Notes: a model not told the origin generated them from the letters alone. Positions 43,374 through 52,138 are shown, numbered from the stretch's first letter. The stretch is 64,000 nucleotides of DNA from Salinicola socius (GCF_001937195.1 NZ_MSDO01000002.1:124001-188000), one strand, 5' to 3'. Numbers and translations are program-made.

Positions 43374-44981
43374 TCAGGGGCGCACGGCCGGCTCGTCATC
43401 GCCGAGCGGTTCGAGCTGAAACGGTGCCGGCGTGGCGGCGCCGCCAACCGGCTGCGTCGGGTCGTTCAGGCCCACGCATTCGCCGGTGGCCGGGTCACGC
43501 GAGAGCGCCGAGACGCAGGCGTAGAGTTTGGGGAACACCCGTTGCGGGGCGATCTCCAGTTCGAAACGCTTGGCCAGTGTCGCCAGCGTCTCGGGACTGA
43601 AACGTGGATCGATACGCACAGAACCCCGGAAGCTGGCATCGAGACGCGGATGGTGTATCGCCTCTTCCACGGACATGCCGAAATCCATCATCAGCGCTGC
43701 GACCTGGGTCACCGCCGGCATGATCAGATTGCCGCCGGAGGCGCCCACCGAGAATCGCGCTTCGCCGTCTTTCACGGCCACCGTGGGGCACATGTTCGAG
43801 GAGTTGATACGCTTGCCGCCGACCATGGTGGTGGGGTAGCCGGGGCGCGGGTCGAAGTAGCTGACGCTGTCGTTCATCAGCATGCCGGTCGAGGGCAGCG
43901 TGACGCCGGAACCGAAGCGGTTGAGCAGGGTGTAGGTGAGCGCCACCATGTTGCCCTCGGCGTCCACCGATGACATCGATGACGTGCAGGCGCCCTGCTC
44001 AGTGATGACACCGTTGCGAATCTTGTGCCGCTTCCAACAGTGCTCCAGCGCTTCGGCGTAAACCCGCCAGGTCTCCGGTGTCGGCCTTTCCGGCGGGATC
44101 GGCATCGCCGCCAGCGCGTGCGCCAGCATCTCGCGCTGGCGCAGGCCGCCGGAGCGCGCTCCCGGCGTGTAGAGCGTGTAGCCGCGATGCCCGACGGCCA
44201 TGGGGGCATATTCGAACACCTCGTAGGCAGCGAGATCCTGCCGCGAAATGCGCGAGCCGCCGGCCTGCAGATCGCCAACGATCTTCTCGGCCAGCGCGCC
44301 GCGATAGAAAGTCTCGCTGCCGCCTTCGGCGATCTCGCGCAGGGTCGCGGCCAGAATCGGAATGCGCAGCCGGCTCTCCGGCGTCGCCGGGTGTCCGCCG
44401 GGCAGATAGATCGAACTCGATACCGGGTCGCGGGCCAGCGTTCTGGCGCAGACGCCGATCTGCAGGCTGGTGAACCAGTCGACATCCAGACCTCGTTCGG
44501 CCAGCGCGATTGCGGGTGCCATCACTTCGGGACGCCGCTTCGTGCCATACCGGGTGAGCGCGTGATCGAGCCCGGCCACGGCGCCGGGCACGGTGATCGA
44601 GCGATAGCCTTCGATATTGGCATTGTCGACCACGCCGGGGAACCCCATCGGCGTCGCCGGCAGCGACGGATCGACCGGGTAATCCTCGAGCCGCGTGTCG
44701 CCGGCCAGCACGCCCTGGAAATCCAGCGCCACGGCGCGCTGCGCCTTGGCCAGCCAGATCACCATGAAACCCGCGCCGCCAAGTCCGCTCATCCACGGTT
44801 CGACGGCATTCAGCGCATAGGCGGTGGCGACGATGGCATCGACGGCGTTGCCCCCGGCGTCGAGCTGGGCCGCTCCGGCCTGCGCGGCGATTCGATGCTG
44901 CGCCGCCACCACGCCATTGCGGGAGCGTGCGGCGGGCGTGGTGAGGGTCCAGTTGTCGCCCTCGCGATCGGAAAGTGTCAT
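43374..44981 (-). CDS. Gamma-glutamyltransferase family protein
   Basis: 535 residues of the Ntn-hydrolase GGT family. The large-subunit N-terminus has GVVAAQHRIAAQAGAAQLDAGGNAVDA and MSGLGGAGFMVI. The autoprocessing Thr, start of the small subunit, is near residue 333 in GACTSSMSSVDAEGNMVA, followed by TLLNRFGSG, LMNDSVSYFDP, NMCPTVAVKDG and SVGASGGNLIMPAV. There is no signal peptide, unlike the exported E. coli GGT, so a cytoplasmic amidohydrolase of the same fold is more likely than glutathione salvage. ATG overlaps the upstream stop (ATGA). Confidence 0.88.
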   Translation of the reverse strand: MTLSDREGDNWTLTTPAARSRNGVVAAQHRIAAQAGAAQLDAGGNAVDAIVATAYALNAVEPWMSGLGGAGFMVIWLAKAQRAVALDFQGVLAGDTRLEDYPVDPSLPATPMGFPGVVDNANIEGYRSITVPGAVAGLDHALTRYGTKRRPEVMAPAIALAERGLDVDWFTSLQIGVCARTLARDPVSSSIYLPGGHPATPESRLRIPILAATLREIAEGGSETFYRGALAEKIVGDLQAGGSRISRQDLAAYEVFEYAPMAVGHRGYTLYTPGARSGGLRQREMLAHALAAMPIPPERPTPETWRVYAEALEHCWKRHKIRNGVITEQGACTSSMSSVDAEGNMVALTYTLLNRFGSGVTLPSTGMLMNDSVSYFDPRPGYPTTMVGGKRINSSNMCPTVAVKDGEARFSVGASGGNLIMPAVTQVAALMMDFGMSVEEAIHHPRLDASFRGSVRIDPRFSPETLATLAKRFELEIAPQRVFPKLYACVSALSRDPATGECVGLNDPTQPVGGAATPAPFQLEPLGDDEPAVRP

Positions 44982-46096
44982 GGGGAAGGTTCCGGGTCGG
45001 ACGGATTCGTTGCCTCGATCAATTCTGCAATCAGTGCCTCGACGTCGTCCAGATAGTCGCTGCCGCGGGAAGGTGGCGTCGGATCCGAGGTCATCACCAC
45101 GGTCATGGCACGGGAGGGGATGACGTAGAGCAGTTGGCCGCCGTATCCCCAGCCGTAATAGACGGGGCGGTCGGCGATGCGAGTGATGAACCAGCCGTAG
45201 CCGTAGTCGTCGCCGTTGAAGAACGAGCGGGTGCGCGGCTGCCAGGCGCGCTCGATCCAGTCGGCGGAGAGCACTGTCCGGTCGTCGCGCCGACCCCGTT
45301 GGCGGACCATCTCGCCGAAGCGCAACAGCGCCTGCGGGGTCAGGCCCATTTCGTTGCCGCCGAAGTAGATCCCCTGCGGATCCCTTGTCCACGGTGGAAT
45401 GGCGATGCCGAGCGGAGCGCCCAGCCAGTCTCGCGCGAGCGCCAGTGTGCTGCGCCCGGTGACCTCGGTGAGCGCGGCGGAGAGCAGGTGGCTGTTGCCG
45501 GTGGAGTAGAGCATGCGACCGCCGGGTTCGGCGACGAAGGGTCGCTCTAGCGCATCGGCGACCCAGTTCGAGCTCGCCACCCAGGCGCCGTAGTTACCGC
45601 CGGAGGTGCGTTCCAGCCCAGCCTGCATCGACAGCAGGTTGCCGACGGTGATGTCGCTGACGCGTGGGTCGACGTCCGCGGGAACCCGGTCGCCCAGCAG
45701 CTCGACCACCGGCTGATCGACGCTCTCGATCACGCCACGGTCGATGGCGGCACCCACCAGGGCGGAGATCAGCGTCTTGGAAAGCGACTTGATGTTGGCC
45801 GTCTCGTCGGTCGCGTGGCCGCGAAAGCCTTCGTCGATCACGGTTTCGCCGTCGATGGCGACCAGCAGGGTGTGGCTGCGCGGCAGGTCACGCGCGCGTG
45901 TCGTGACGTCATCGCGAGTGGCCTCGGGCAGAGCGTCTTCGGACAACGTGTCTGCCGTGACCAGCGGCGACAGCGCCGTCAGCATCAGGCTGATGGCAAC
46001 AAGCCGCCAGCGAAACCGGGCGGCGACGGAAAAGGGGCGGAGAGAGCGGGAAATCGGCATGCGTTGAGTCTGGCGCATGCAACCGGGTTCTTCCAT
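44978..46096 (-). CDS. Exported serine hydrolase, class C beta-lactamase family
   Basis: A 372-residue serine hydrolase. The S-x-x-K motif is SLSK (nucleophile Ser) in TANIKSLSKTLISALVGAA and the Y-x-N motif is LYSTGNSHLL; GWGYGGQLLYVIPS replaces KTG. A signal-like segment precedes (RWRLVAISLMLTALSPLVTA). Such proteins are usually esterases, D-aminopeptidases or amidases rather than beta-lactamases. The start is uncertain: 46096, 46078 and 46060 are all possible, none with a good Shine-Dalgarno, so coupling with the upstream transporter gene is likely. Confidence 0.87.
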   Translation of the reverse strand: MEEPGCMRQTQRMPISRSLRPFSVAARFRWRLVAISLMLTALSPLVTADTLSEDALPEATRDDVTTRARDLPRSHTLLVAIDGETVIDEGFRGHATDETANIKSLSKTLISALVGAAIDRGVIESVDQPVVELLGDRVPADVDPRVSDITVGNLLSMQAGLERTSGGNYGAWVASSNWVADALERPFVAEPGGRMLYSTGNSHLLSAALTEVTGRSTLALARDWLGAPLGIAIPPWTRDPQGIYFGGNEMGLTPQALLRFGEMVRQRGRRDDRTVLSADWIERAWQPRTRSFFNGDDYGYGWFITRIADRPVYYGWGYGGQLLYVIPSRAMTVVMTSDPTPPSRGSDYLDDVEALIAELIEATNPSDPEPSP

Positions 46097-46114
46097 GCCG
46101 TCATGCAGTGCGCG

Positions 46115-47092
46115 TCACACGGTGCCGGGCGTGGCGCGCTCGCGTCCGGCGTAGAGATGGAAGTCGAGATAACGCAGGGCCACGTAACCGACGATGACGC
46201 TGGCGACGATGACTTCCAGCGTCGCCAGGCCGTGGACGATGGCGACATCGTGCGCGCTGAAACCTTCCTTCTGCATCCACGCAGCGGTCTTCGAAAGCGC
46301 CGTGGCACCGATCACCATGGGGAAGGTAAACGCCGCGTAGCCCGGGCTGTAGGGCAGGCGCAGCAGCTTGAAAAAGGCCAGATAGATGATCAGGGTCATC
46401 AGCACCGCGATGCCGCCCAGCAGCGCGATCATCAGCGGCGACGGTTCGGCCATCACGGTGAGATAACCGGCCAGCGACAGGCTGGCCGGTGCCGCCATGA
46501 TGGCGATGGTCGGCTTCGCTGGATCGGGGATCTCGCCGGCGAAGATCAGCCGATAGATCATCACCGGCAGCAGGATGGCGTAGAGCCCCATGCCCAGGTA
46601 GAGCAGGCCGACGGCCAGCGGGTGCAGCGCCGCGACGCCGGGAACAGCCACATCGGCGACGATGATCCCTACCGGCGGTACGAACCAGGCCGGCACCATG
46701 TGGTGAAGCTCGAAGGCTTTGGCGCGGTGCGCCACGAAAGCAACGAGAAAACTCAGATGCAGCGCCACCGCCACCAGCCAGAGCGTGACCCCGGCGGCTG
46801 GCATCAGCCACTCCCCGGCGGCTTTCGACACCACCATCAGCGCCATGGCGAACGTCGGCACGACGCTGCCGACCACGGGGTGCGCCAGGTCTGCCCACAG
46901 CAGGCGAGGATGGAGGATGAACTTGGCGCCGAGAAGCAGCAGCAGGAAGGAGGCGACGGTCGCGCCGGCAAGCTGGGCGAACCCGCCGAAAGAGGCGAAG
47001 CTCTCCCAGCTCCAGCCCAGGCTGGAGATACCCAGCGCCAGGCCGGCCATCGGAGTGGGGGCAGTCTGAAGCCGCTGGCACAGGGGGATCAT
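46115..47092 (-). CDS. TDT/SLAC1-family membrane transporter (TehA-like)
   Basis: 325 residues with about ten membrane helices. The start MIPLCQRLQTAPTPMAGLALG is chosen because GAGGAGAAC lies 8 bp upstream. Family marks are TPMAGLALGISSLGW in helix 1, VPAWFVPPVGIIVADV and YSPGYAAFTFPMVIGATALSK. Relatives export dicarboxylates, sulfite or anions. It is first in a leftward unit with a serine hydrolase, a GGT-like enzyme and GhrA, and is divergent from a LysR regulator. Confidence 0.9.
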   Translation of the reverse strand: MIPLCQRLQTAPTPMAGLALGISSLGWSWESFASFGGFAQLAGATVASFLLLLLGAKFILHPRLLWADLAHPVVGSVVPTFAMALMVVSKAAGEWLMPAAGVTLWLVAVALHLSFLVAFVAHRAKAFELHHMVPAWFVPPVGIIVADVAVPGVAALHPLAVGLLYLGMGLYAILLPVMIYRLIFAGEIPDPAKPTIAIMAAPASLSLAGYLTVMAEPSPLMIALLGGIAVLMTLIIYLAFFKLLRLPYSPGYAAFTFPMVIGATALSKTAAWMQKEGFSAHDVAIVHGLATLEVIVASVIVGYVALRYLDFHLYAGRERATPGTV

Positions 47093-47143
47093 TGGCGTTC
47101 TCCTCGAGATCGGTGGAGACACCTTATGGCATTTAGCGCTATC

Positions 47144-47156
47144 GTTATATTTTAAC
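47144..47156. promoter_or_regulatory. Candidate LysR-type operator in the divergent gap
   Basis: The 108-bp gap (47093-47200) between the TDT and LysR genes is strikingly AT-rich compared with its flanks. It contains GTTATATTTTAAC, an interrupted inverted repeat (GTTA/TAAC) of the size bound by LysR-type regulators. Assignment is by position and symmetry only. Confidence 0.4.
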
Positions 47157-47200
47157 TTTTTTCACCATTCGTTTTACGAAATTTAACCTCGGCGAGAGCG

Positions 47201-48094
47201 ATGGCAATCACGTTTCGGCAACTACAGGTCTTCGTCGCGGTGTCGCGGGAGCGGACGCTGACGGCAGCGGCGGCGAGGCTGTTTCTGACCAAGCCGGCGG
47301 TTAGCATCGCGCTGGCAGAGCTGGAGAAGCAGTGCGGCCGCACTCTCTTCGATCGTCACCGTAACCGGCTTTACCTCAACGATCAGGGGCGGCGGCTGCT
47401 GCCGATGGCGGACGAACTGTTGGCCCGCAACGCCGCAATCGAACAGCTGTTCGACAACGACGCGCTCGGCGGGCGTCTCCATATCGGTGCCAGTTACACG
47501 ATCGGCCATCAGCTGTTGCCGACGCTGCTGCGGGACTTCCGTCTCGACACCGGGCATCGGGATCAACGGGTCACCATCGCCAACAGCGCGGCGATCTGCG
47601 CGTCACTGGAGGCGTTCGAGCTGGACGTCGGGATGATCGAAGGCCGCGTCGCGGGAGAGCGTTTCCATGTGCTGCCGTGGCGTCGCGACCGGATGTTGGT
47701 GGCGGCTTCCCGCGACCATCCGCTGGCGCAGCAGGCCCGCGTTGAGATCGGCACCTTGGCCGAGTTCGGCTGGTTGCTGCGTGAACCGGGATCCGGCACG
47801 CGCGAGCAGTTCATGCGTTTCATCGCGCCACGACTGCCGCAGTGGGAGCTGAGTCTGGAGGTCAACTCGGCGGAGGCGATCATCAATGCCGCCGCGGCCG
47901 GACTCGGGCTGACCTGCCTGTCGGCGCTGGAAGCGCATCACGCGCTGAAGGACGGTCGCCTGGTCGAGATCGATCTGGATCTGGACATGACGCGGGAATT
48001 CAGCCTGGTGCTGCATCGCGATAAGTATCGCAGCCCGCTGCTCGAACGATTCATCGCGTTCTGTCTGGCGCGTGGCGACAGGCGCGATGACTGA
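47201..48094 (+). CDS. LysR-family transcriptional regulator
   Basis: 297 residues. The N-terminal winged helix-turn-helix has FRQLQVFVAVSRERTLTAAAARLFLTKPAVSIALAELEK (given here as the known LysR layout, residues 5-43), followed by FDRHRNRLYLNDQGRRLLP. The C-terminal part is the periplasmic-binding-protein-like effector domain (GRLHIGASYTIGHQLLPTLL). It is divergent from the TDT transporter and is the likely local regulator of the 47.1-42.4 kb operon. Confidence 0.92.
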   Translation: MAITFRQLQVFVAVSRERTLTAAAARLFLTKPAVSIALAELEKQCGRTLFDRHRNRLYLNDQGRRLLPMADELLARNAAIEQLFDNDALGGRLHIGASYTIGHQLLPTLLRDFRLDTGHRDQRVTIANSAAICASLEAFELDVGMIEGRVAGERFHVLPWRRDRMLVAASRDHPLAQQARVEIGTLAEFGWLLREPGSGTREQFMRFIAPRLPQWELSLEVNSAEAIINAAAAGLGLTCLSALEAHHALKDGRLVEIDLDLDMTREFSLVLHRDKYRSPLLERFIAFCLARGDRRDD

Positions 48095-48196
48095 AGGCTC
48101 GAGCAACGACAGGCATGGCCCCTCGACGGACGTCCCGGGTGCATGACGCCATGAGCTCGGGGGCCGGTTCCACAAAAGGCGATCCGACACCAGGTA

Positions 48197-48661
48197 TCAG
48201 CCGCCGAGGAAAGAGGACATGGCTTTGTCGGCGACCATGCCGCAAGCCTTCTTGCCTACCTGCTCCTTGAGGTTGGTCAGGCTGAAGGTTTGGCCACTGC
48301 CGCCCTGCAGCAGTCCACTCAGGCCCTGCTGATAGCCGTCACTTTTCTCGGCCTGACGCTGGCCGCCGATCTTGTCGAGCAGGCTGCTTTTGACCTTGTC
48401 GGTGGTGCTTTCGGCATAGCCCTGATCCTGGCAGTAGCCGAGAACACCGGCCACGTTCTGCATGCTACCGAGGTTCATGGAGCCGGAGCCCAGCGAGCTG
48501 AGCAGTGAGGCGCCACCGGCGGTCCCGGTGCTCTGCGAGGACTGCCCGGACATCATTTCGCCAGCGTTTTTCTTGACGCTGTCGAAGCTGAAGGCCGAGG
48601 CCATCGGTGAAGCGGCTATCGAGGCGGTCAACAGGGCGGCGGACAGAAAACGAAAATTCAT
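48197..48661 (-). CDS. yjjA: DUF2501 family exported protein YjjA
   Basis: 154 residues with a Sec signal peptide (MNFRFLSAALLTASIAASPMASA). The mature protein is Ser/Gly-rich and matches the DUF2501 pattern: LGYCQDQGY with Cys, and GKKACGMVADKAMSSFLGG with a second Cys, probably a disulfide pair. Function unknown. It is convergent with the LysR gene. Confidence 0.85.
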   Translation of the reverse strand: MNFRFLSAALLTASIAASPMASAFSFDSVKKNAGEMMSGQSSQSTGTAGGASLLSSLGSGSMNLGSMQNVAGVLGYCQDQGYAESTTDKVKSSLLDKIGGQRQAEKSDGYQQGLSGLLQGGSGQTFSLTNLKEQVGKKACGMVADKAMSSFLGG

Positions 48662-48989
48662 GGACTAAACACTCCTGGCTGAAAAAGAGACCCTGCAGAC
48701 GAGGGTTCGGTGAAACGATCCGCGGATGTCACCACTGGGTGATGGGACGCCACCCTAGCGATGTCCTACGCTAGGCACTGTTTGAAAACTGTTAGCTACG
48801 CGTCCCGGTCTTGCCTTCGCTCGTCGACTTTTCAGACAGCGCCCAGGGTAACCATGAGTGGCAGTGACGGACCTGGCGAGACGATTTTCGGCAGATCACA
48901 TTGGCCGAAGACGACATCCCAAACCGGCGTCATGGTCTAGGCTTGGAGTGTCGGAAGGACTTCGACGTTCCCTCGATAAAGGAGATGTC
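48662..48989. other. Gene-free gap between yjjA and the small acidic protein
   Basis: This 328-bp divergent gap must hold the promoters of both neighbours. The frame upstream of 48990 stays open from 48858 but has no RBS or family resemblance. I find no hairpin, repeat or convincing promoter. Confidence 0.5.
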
Positions 48990-49178
48990 ATGATTATTAC
49001 CGTTGGCGAATTCAGAAAATTGCTCGAGGAGTACGACGATGAGCTGGAGCTGAGCTTCAGCGGTCTGGAGTACCATCGTCTTGGGCGCAGGGGTGACAAG
49101 CACCTGGAAGTGGAATTCGAGGAAAAAATCTTCAAGGATAAGCTGGGTCACACCAAGATTTTCGACGAGAAGCATTGA
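48990..49178 (+). CDS. Small acidic/basic hypothetical protein
   Basis: 62 residues: MIITVGEFRKLLEEYDDELE at the start, then a basic GRRGDKH and an acidic/basic C-terminus. AAAGGAG lies 6 bp before the ATG, a strong signal that this is a real gene rather than the longer frame. I do not recognise the family with certainty; the opening resembles 'EFRKLLEEYDDELEL' small proteins in which a Leu/Glu helix is followed by a short beta hairpin. Confidence 0.7.
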   Translation: MIITVGEFRKLLEEYDDELELSFSGLEYHRLGRRGDKHLEVEFEEKIFKDKLGHTKIFDEKH

Positions 49179-49267
49179 GCGTGTGCGTCAAGTGCCATGG
49201 GCGGTGCTTCGCCGTGACCCCTTTTTCCGTTACGGTTACGCCCCATTGACGCTAGGGAGCGGCACGA

Positions 49268-50476
49268 ATGGATGATTCAACCCCCACCACCCGGGTCGAT
49301 GTGGTCATCGTCGGGGCCGGGCCGATCGGTCTGTGTTTCGCCAATGCGCTGTCGCGACAGGGTGTGAGTTCGATGCTGATCGATCGCCAGCCGCGGTCGG
49401 CGATGGCGGAACCGGCCAGCGACGGGCGAGAGATCGCGCTGACTCGGGCCTCTCAGCAGATTCTCGATCAGCTCGACGTGTGGTCGCGGGTCGGTCCCGC
49501 CGAACGCGCCCGCATGCGTGCCGCCAAGGTCTTCGATGGTCAGTCGCTGTTCGCGATGCAGATCGCGCCGCAGGCGTCTCTTGAAGAGCCGCTAGGCTGT
49601 CTGGTGCCCAACCAGGTGATCCGGCGGGCCGCCCATGCGGCACTGCAGAATACCTCGACGGGCGCCGGCGCAGTGCTGTGGCGCGACCAGCAACAGATCG
49701 CGCGCTTTCAGGCCAACGATGGCGAGGTCGACATCGTTCTCGCCAGCGGCGAGCGGATTCAGACTTCGCTGCTGGTGGCAGCTGACAGTCGCTTTTCCAC
49801 CACGCGTCGCGCCATGGGCATTCCCGCCCATATCCATCAGCATGGTCAGCAGATGCTGGTATGCCGAATGCATCACGACCAACCTCACGATCAGACGGCA
49901 TGGGAGTGGTTCGGCTACGGTCAGACGCTGGCGCTGTTACCGGTCGACACCCACTGTTCGTCGCTGGTGCTGACACTGTCCCCTGCGGCAATGGAGCAAC
50001 AGCTGGCGTTGAGCGACGAGGCATTCGATGCCGACATCACCCGTCGCTTCGGCGGTCGGCTGGGTGCGATGCGCCGTATCGCAGAGCCGCATCGCTATCC
50101 GCTGGTCAGCGTCTACGCCGAACGCTTCATCGGCCATCGTCAGGCGCTGATCGGCGATGCCGCGGTGGGCATGCATCCGGTCACCGCGCATGGCTTCAAC
50201 CTCGGACTGCAGGGGTTGTCACGGCTGGCGGAGCTGATCGGCGAAGCGCGCACCGCAGGACAGGATATCGCCTCGCCCACGCTGCTCAGGCGCTATCAGC
50301 GCGAGCAGCGTCTGGCGACGGCGCCGCTGTTTGCTGCGACGTTGGCCATTGTCGGGCTCTATACCGACGATCGAACGCCAGCCAAATGGTTGCGAAAGGC
50401 AGTGTTGCGGGCTGGTGAAGCGGCCTGGCCGGCCAAGCGCCTGATCGCGAGTCACCTGACCCGATCGATCGGCTAG
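49268..50476 (+). CDS. UbiH/UbiF/Coq6-family FAD hydroxylase, probably UbiM
   Basis: 402 residues. FAD-binding motif DVVIVGAGPIGLCFANALSR, the DG motif near DGREIALTRASQQILDQL, and the second FAD motif RQALIGDAAVGMHPVTAHGFNLGLQG. The DGREIALT segment and overall length suggest the UbiM branch (5-demethoxyubiquinol hydroxylase), but UbiH/UbiF paralogues cannot be excluded without alignment. GGGAG lies upstream of the ATG. Confidence 0.8.
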   Translation: MDDSTPTTRVDVVIVGAGPIGLCFANALSRQGVSSMLIDRQPRSAMAEPASDGREIALTRASQQILDQLDVWSRVGPAERARMRAAKVFDGQSLFAMQIAPQASLEEPLGCLVPNQVIRRAAHAALQNTSTGAGAVLWRDQQQIARFQANDGEVDIVLASGERIQTSLLVAADSRFSTTRRAMGIPAHIHQHGQQMLVCRMHHDQPHDQTAWEWFGYGQTLALLPVDTHCSSLVLTLSPAAMEQQLALSDEAFDADITRRFGGRLGAMRRIAEPHRYPLVSVYAERFIGHRQALIGDAAVGMHPVTAHGFNLGLQGLSRLAELIGEARTAGQDIASPTLLRRYQREQRLATAPLFAATLAIVGLYTDDRTPAKWLRKAVLRAGEAAWPAKRLIASHLTRSIG

Positions 50477-50543
50477 CGGCAATCCTGCCTTACGCAGTAC
50501 CCTCAGGCGCCGAGCGCGGGGCGAATCTCGGCACACGACGCCT

Positions 50544-50590
50544 TCTCAAACGACGCCGTTCTCTCTCAAACGACGCCTATCTCTCTCAAG
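50544..50590 (+). repeat. 20-bp tandem repeat upstream of gnd
   Basis: TCTCAAACGACGCC occurs at 50544-50557 and 50564-50577, and a third unit begins TCTCAAGAGGAG at 50584. The third, truncated unit holds the gnd ribosome-binding site (AGAGGAG, 4-5 bp before the spacer to ATG 50601). A further ACACGACGCC at 50533 may be an eroded first copy. Confidence 0.85.
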
Positions 50591-50600
50591 AGGAGTTCGT

Positions 50601-51503
50601 ATGGATCTTGCAATGGTGGGACTCGGGCGCATGGGCGCCAACATGGCCGAGCGTCTGGTGCGCGGCGGGCACCGCGTGGTAGGTCACGATCCTAGCGAGG
50701 AAGCGATGACGAAAGCGGCGGAGAAAGGTATCGAGCCGTCTGCATCGCTGGCGGCGGCCATCGACGCATTGCCATCGCCTCGAATCGTCTGGCTAATGGT
50801 GCCGGCCGGGACGCTGGTCGACAAGCTCATCGCTGAACTCGAACCGCTGCTGTCGAAGGATGACATCGTGATCGACGGCGGCAATTCGATGTACAAGGAC
50901 AGCGTGCGTCGGGCCGAAGCGTTGCGCCAACACAGGATTCATGCCGTCGATGTCGGTACCAGCGGCGGCGTCTGGGGTCTGCAGGAGGGCTACAGCATGA
51001 TGGTCGGCGGCGAGACGGCGATCGTCGAATCGCTCAAGCCGCTGTTCGAGAGTCTGGCGCCAGCGGCCGACAAGGGGTGGGGGCATGTCGGTCCCAACGG
51101 CGCGGGCCACTTCACCAAGATGGTCCACAACGGCATCGAGTACGGCATGATGCAGGCCTATGCCGAAGGCTTTGCGATCATGGAGCGCAAGGATTTCGAT
51201 CTCGATCTGCACCAGATTGCCGACATCTGGCGTCATGGCAGTGTGGTTCGTTCCTGGCTGCTCGATCTGACCGCCGACGCGCTGGCGAAGAATCCGTCGC
51301 TCGAAGGCATCGCCCCTTTCGTGTCGGATTCCGGCGAGGGGCGTTGGACCGTGGCCGAGGCGATCGAGCTCGACGTCAGCGCCCCGGTTATCACGCTGTC
51401 GCTGCTCGAGCGCCTGCGATCCCGCGAGCAGGATTCCTACGGCGATAAGCTGCTGTCTGCCATGCGCAACGAGTTTGGTGGGCACGCGATCAAGAAGGGC
51501 TGA
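50601..51503 (+). CDS. gnd: 6-phosphogluconate dehydrogenase, decarboxylating (short, NAD-type)
   Basis: 300 residues, the short GndA/YqeC-type enzyme rather than the 470-residue dimer form. NAD(P) motif MVGLGRMGANMAERLVRGGH, then VIDGGNSMYKDS, the substrate motif VDVGTSGGVWGLQEGYSMMVGG, and the catalytic Lys in GAGHFTKMVHNGIEYGMMQA. No zwf or pgl is adjacent. Confidence 0.93.
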   Translation: MDLAMVGLGRMGANMAERLVRGGHRVVGHDPSEEAMTKAAEKGIEPSASLAAAIDALPSPRIVWLMVPAGTLVDKLIAELEPLLSKDDIVIDGGNSMYKDSVRRAEALRQHRIHAVDVGTSGGVWGLQEGYSMMVGGETAIVESLKPLFESLAPAADKGWGHVGPNGAGHFTKMVHNGIEYGMMQAYAEGFAIMERKDFDLDLHQIADIWRHGSVVRSWLLDLTADALAKNPSLEGIAPFVSDSGEGRWTVAEAIELDVSAPVITLSLLERLRSREQDSYGDKLLSAMRNEFGGHAIKKG

Positions 51504-51739
51504 TCCGCGATCCGCGGTGGCTGGCGCATCGTCGTTTTGCCACTTCCCTGTCGATCCTCTGTCGCTATCAGATCGACTTTTTTCACTACCAGGCCGGTCT
51601 GCTTTTTCTACCAGATGGTGTGTTGCGACGCGTCGATCGGCACAAGCCATCGGCGCGTTTTCGCGCCTCGGGGTAGCACCTTTTTACCCTTGACAGGGCG
51701 GGAGGCCGGCTACCATGCGGGCTCTACGAGGGTACAAAA

Positions 51740-51748
51740 TTATCCACA
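51740..51748 (+). promoter_or_regulatory. Perfect DnaA box upstream of nrdHIEF
   Basis: TTATCCACA is an exact match to the strongest DnaA-binding consensus. It lies about 165 bp before nrdH and 48 bp upstream of the NrdR-like box. DnaA is known to regulate nrdAB in E. coli, so a similar replication-linked control of the class Ib genes is plausible here. The rest of the 51504-51913 gap has a TTGACA at 51690 with a poor, 15-bp-spaced -10 box. Confidence 0.75.
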
Positions 51749-51779
51749 GGATGTTTACAGAAAAAGAGCACATCTATGC

Positions 51780-51811
51780 TTGGAAAATCGCATGGCTACC
51801 ATATATAGTGT
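51780..51811 (+). promoter_or_regulatory. nrd promoter with overlapping NrdR-like box
   Basis: TTGGAA (51780-51785) and TATATA (51802-51807) are 16 bp apart, giving a possible sigma-70 promoter. CTACCATATATAGTGT (51796-51811) matches the NrdR consensus ACACWATATATWGTGT at 12-13 of 16 positions and overlaps the -10 box. A second, expected NrdR box about 31 bp upstream (around 51765) is only weakly recognisable. Leader to nrdH about 100 nt. Confidence 0.65.
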
Positions 51812-51913
51812 TTTCCAGAAGCGGCGGGCACGGTCAGAAAGCGTGATTCCCACGTCGCCCAAGCCTGCACCATCGGTCATCGATGGCGTCTTTTTCTGTG
51901 AAGGATGGTTACC

Positions 51914-52138
51914 ATGAGCATCACGATTTATAGCAAGCCTGCCTGTGTTCAGTGCAACGCCACTTATCGCGCTTTGGACAAGCAGGGCATCGACTATACC
52001 GTGGTCGACCTGACACAGGACGCCGATGCGATGCAGCGCGTCCAGAATCTGGGCTATCGCCAGGTGCCGGTCGTGGTCGCGGGTGAAGATCACTGGGCCG
52101 GGTTCCGCCCGGACAAGATCAGCACGCTGGTTGCCTGA
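51914..52138 (+). CDS. nrdH: Glutaredoxin-like protein NrdH
   Basis: 74 residues. NrdH is the electron donor for class Ib ribonucleotide reductase and is reduced by thioredoxin reductase. The redox motif is CVQC in YSKPACVQCNATYRALD; YRQVPVVVAGEDHWAGFRPDK is the conserved second half. I start at the second ATG (51914; GAAGGA 9 bp upstream); one at 51905 is also possible. First gene of nrdHIEF. Confidence 0.94.
   Translation: MSITIYSKPACVQCNATYRALDKQGIDYTVVDLTQDADAMQRVQNLGYRQVPVVVAGEDHWAGFRPDKISTLVA

Noticed and set aside
44978..46096. A true class C beta-lactamase (antibiotic resistance)
   Set aside because: The KTG motif is replaced by GYGGQ and the gene is embedded in a catabolic operon; the S-x-x-K and Y-x-N motifs occur in many esterases and peptidases.
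51765..51780. A second NrdR box 31 bp upstream of the first
   Set aside because: Only about half of the consensus positions match, so I do not annotate it although the spacing is as expected.
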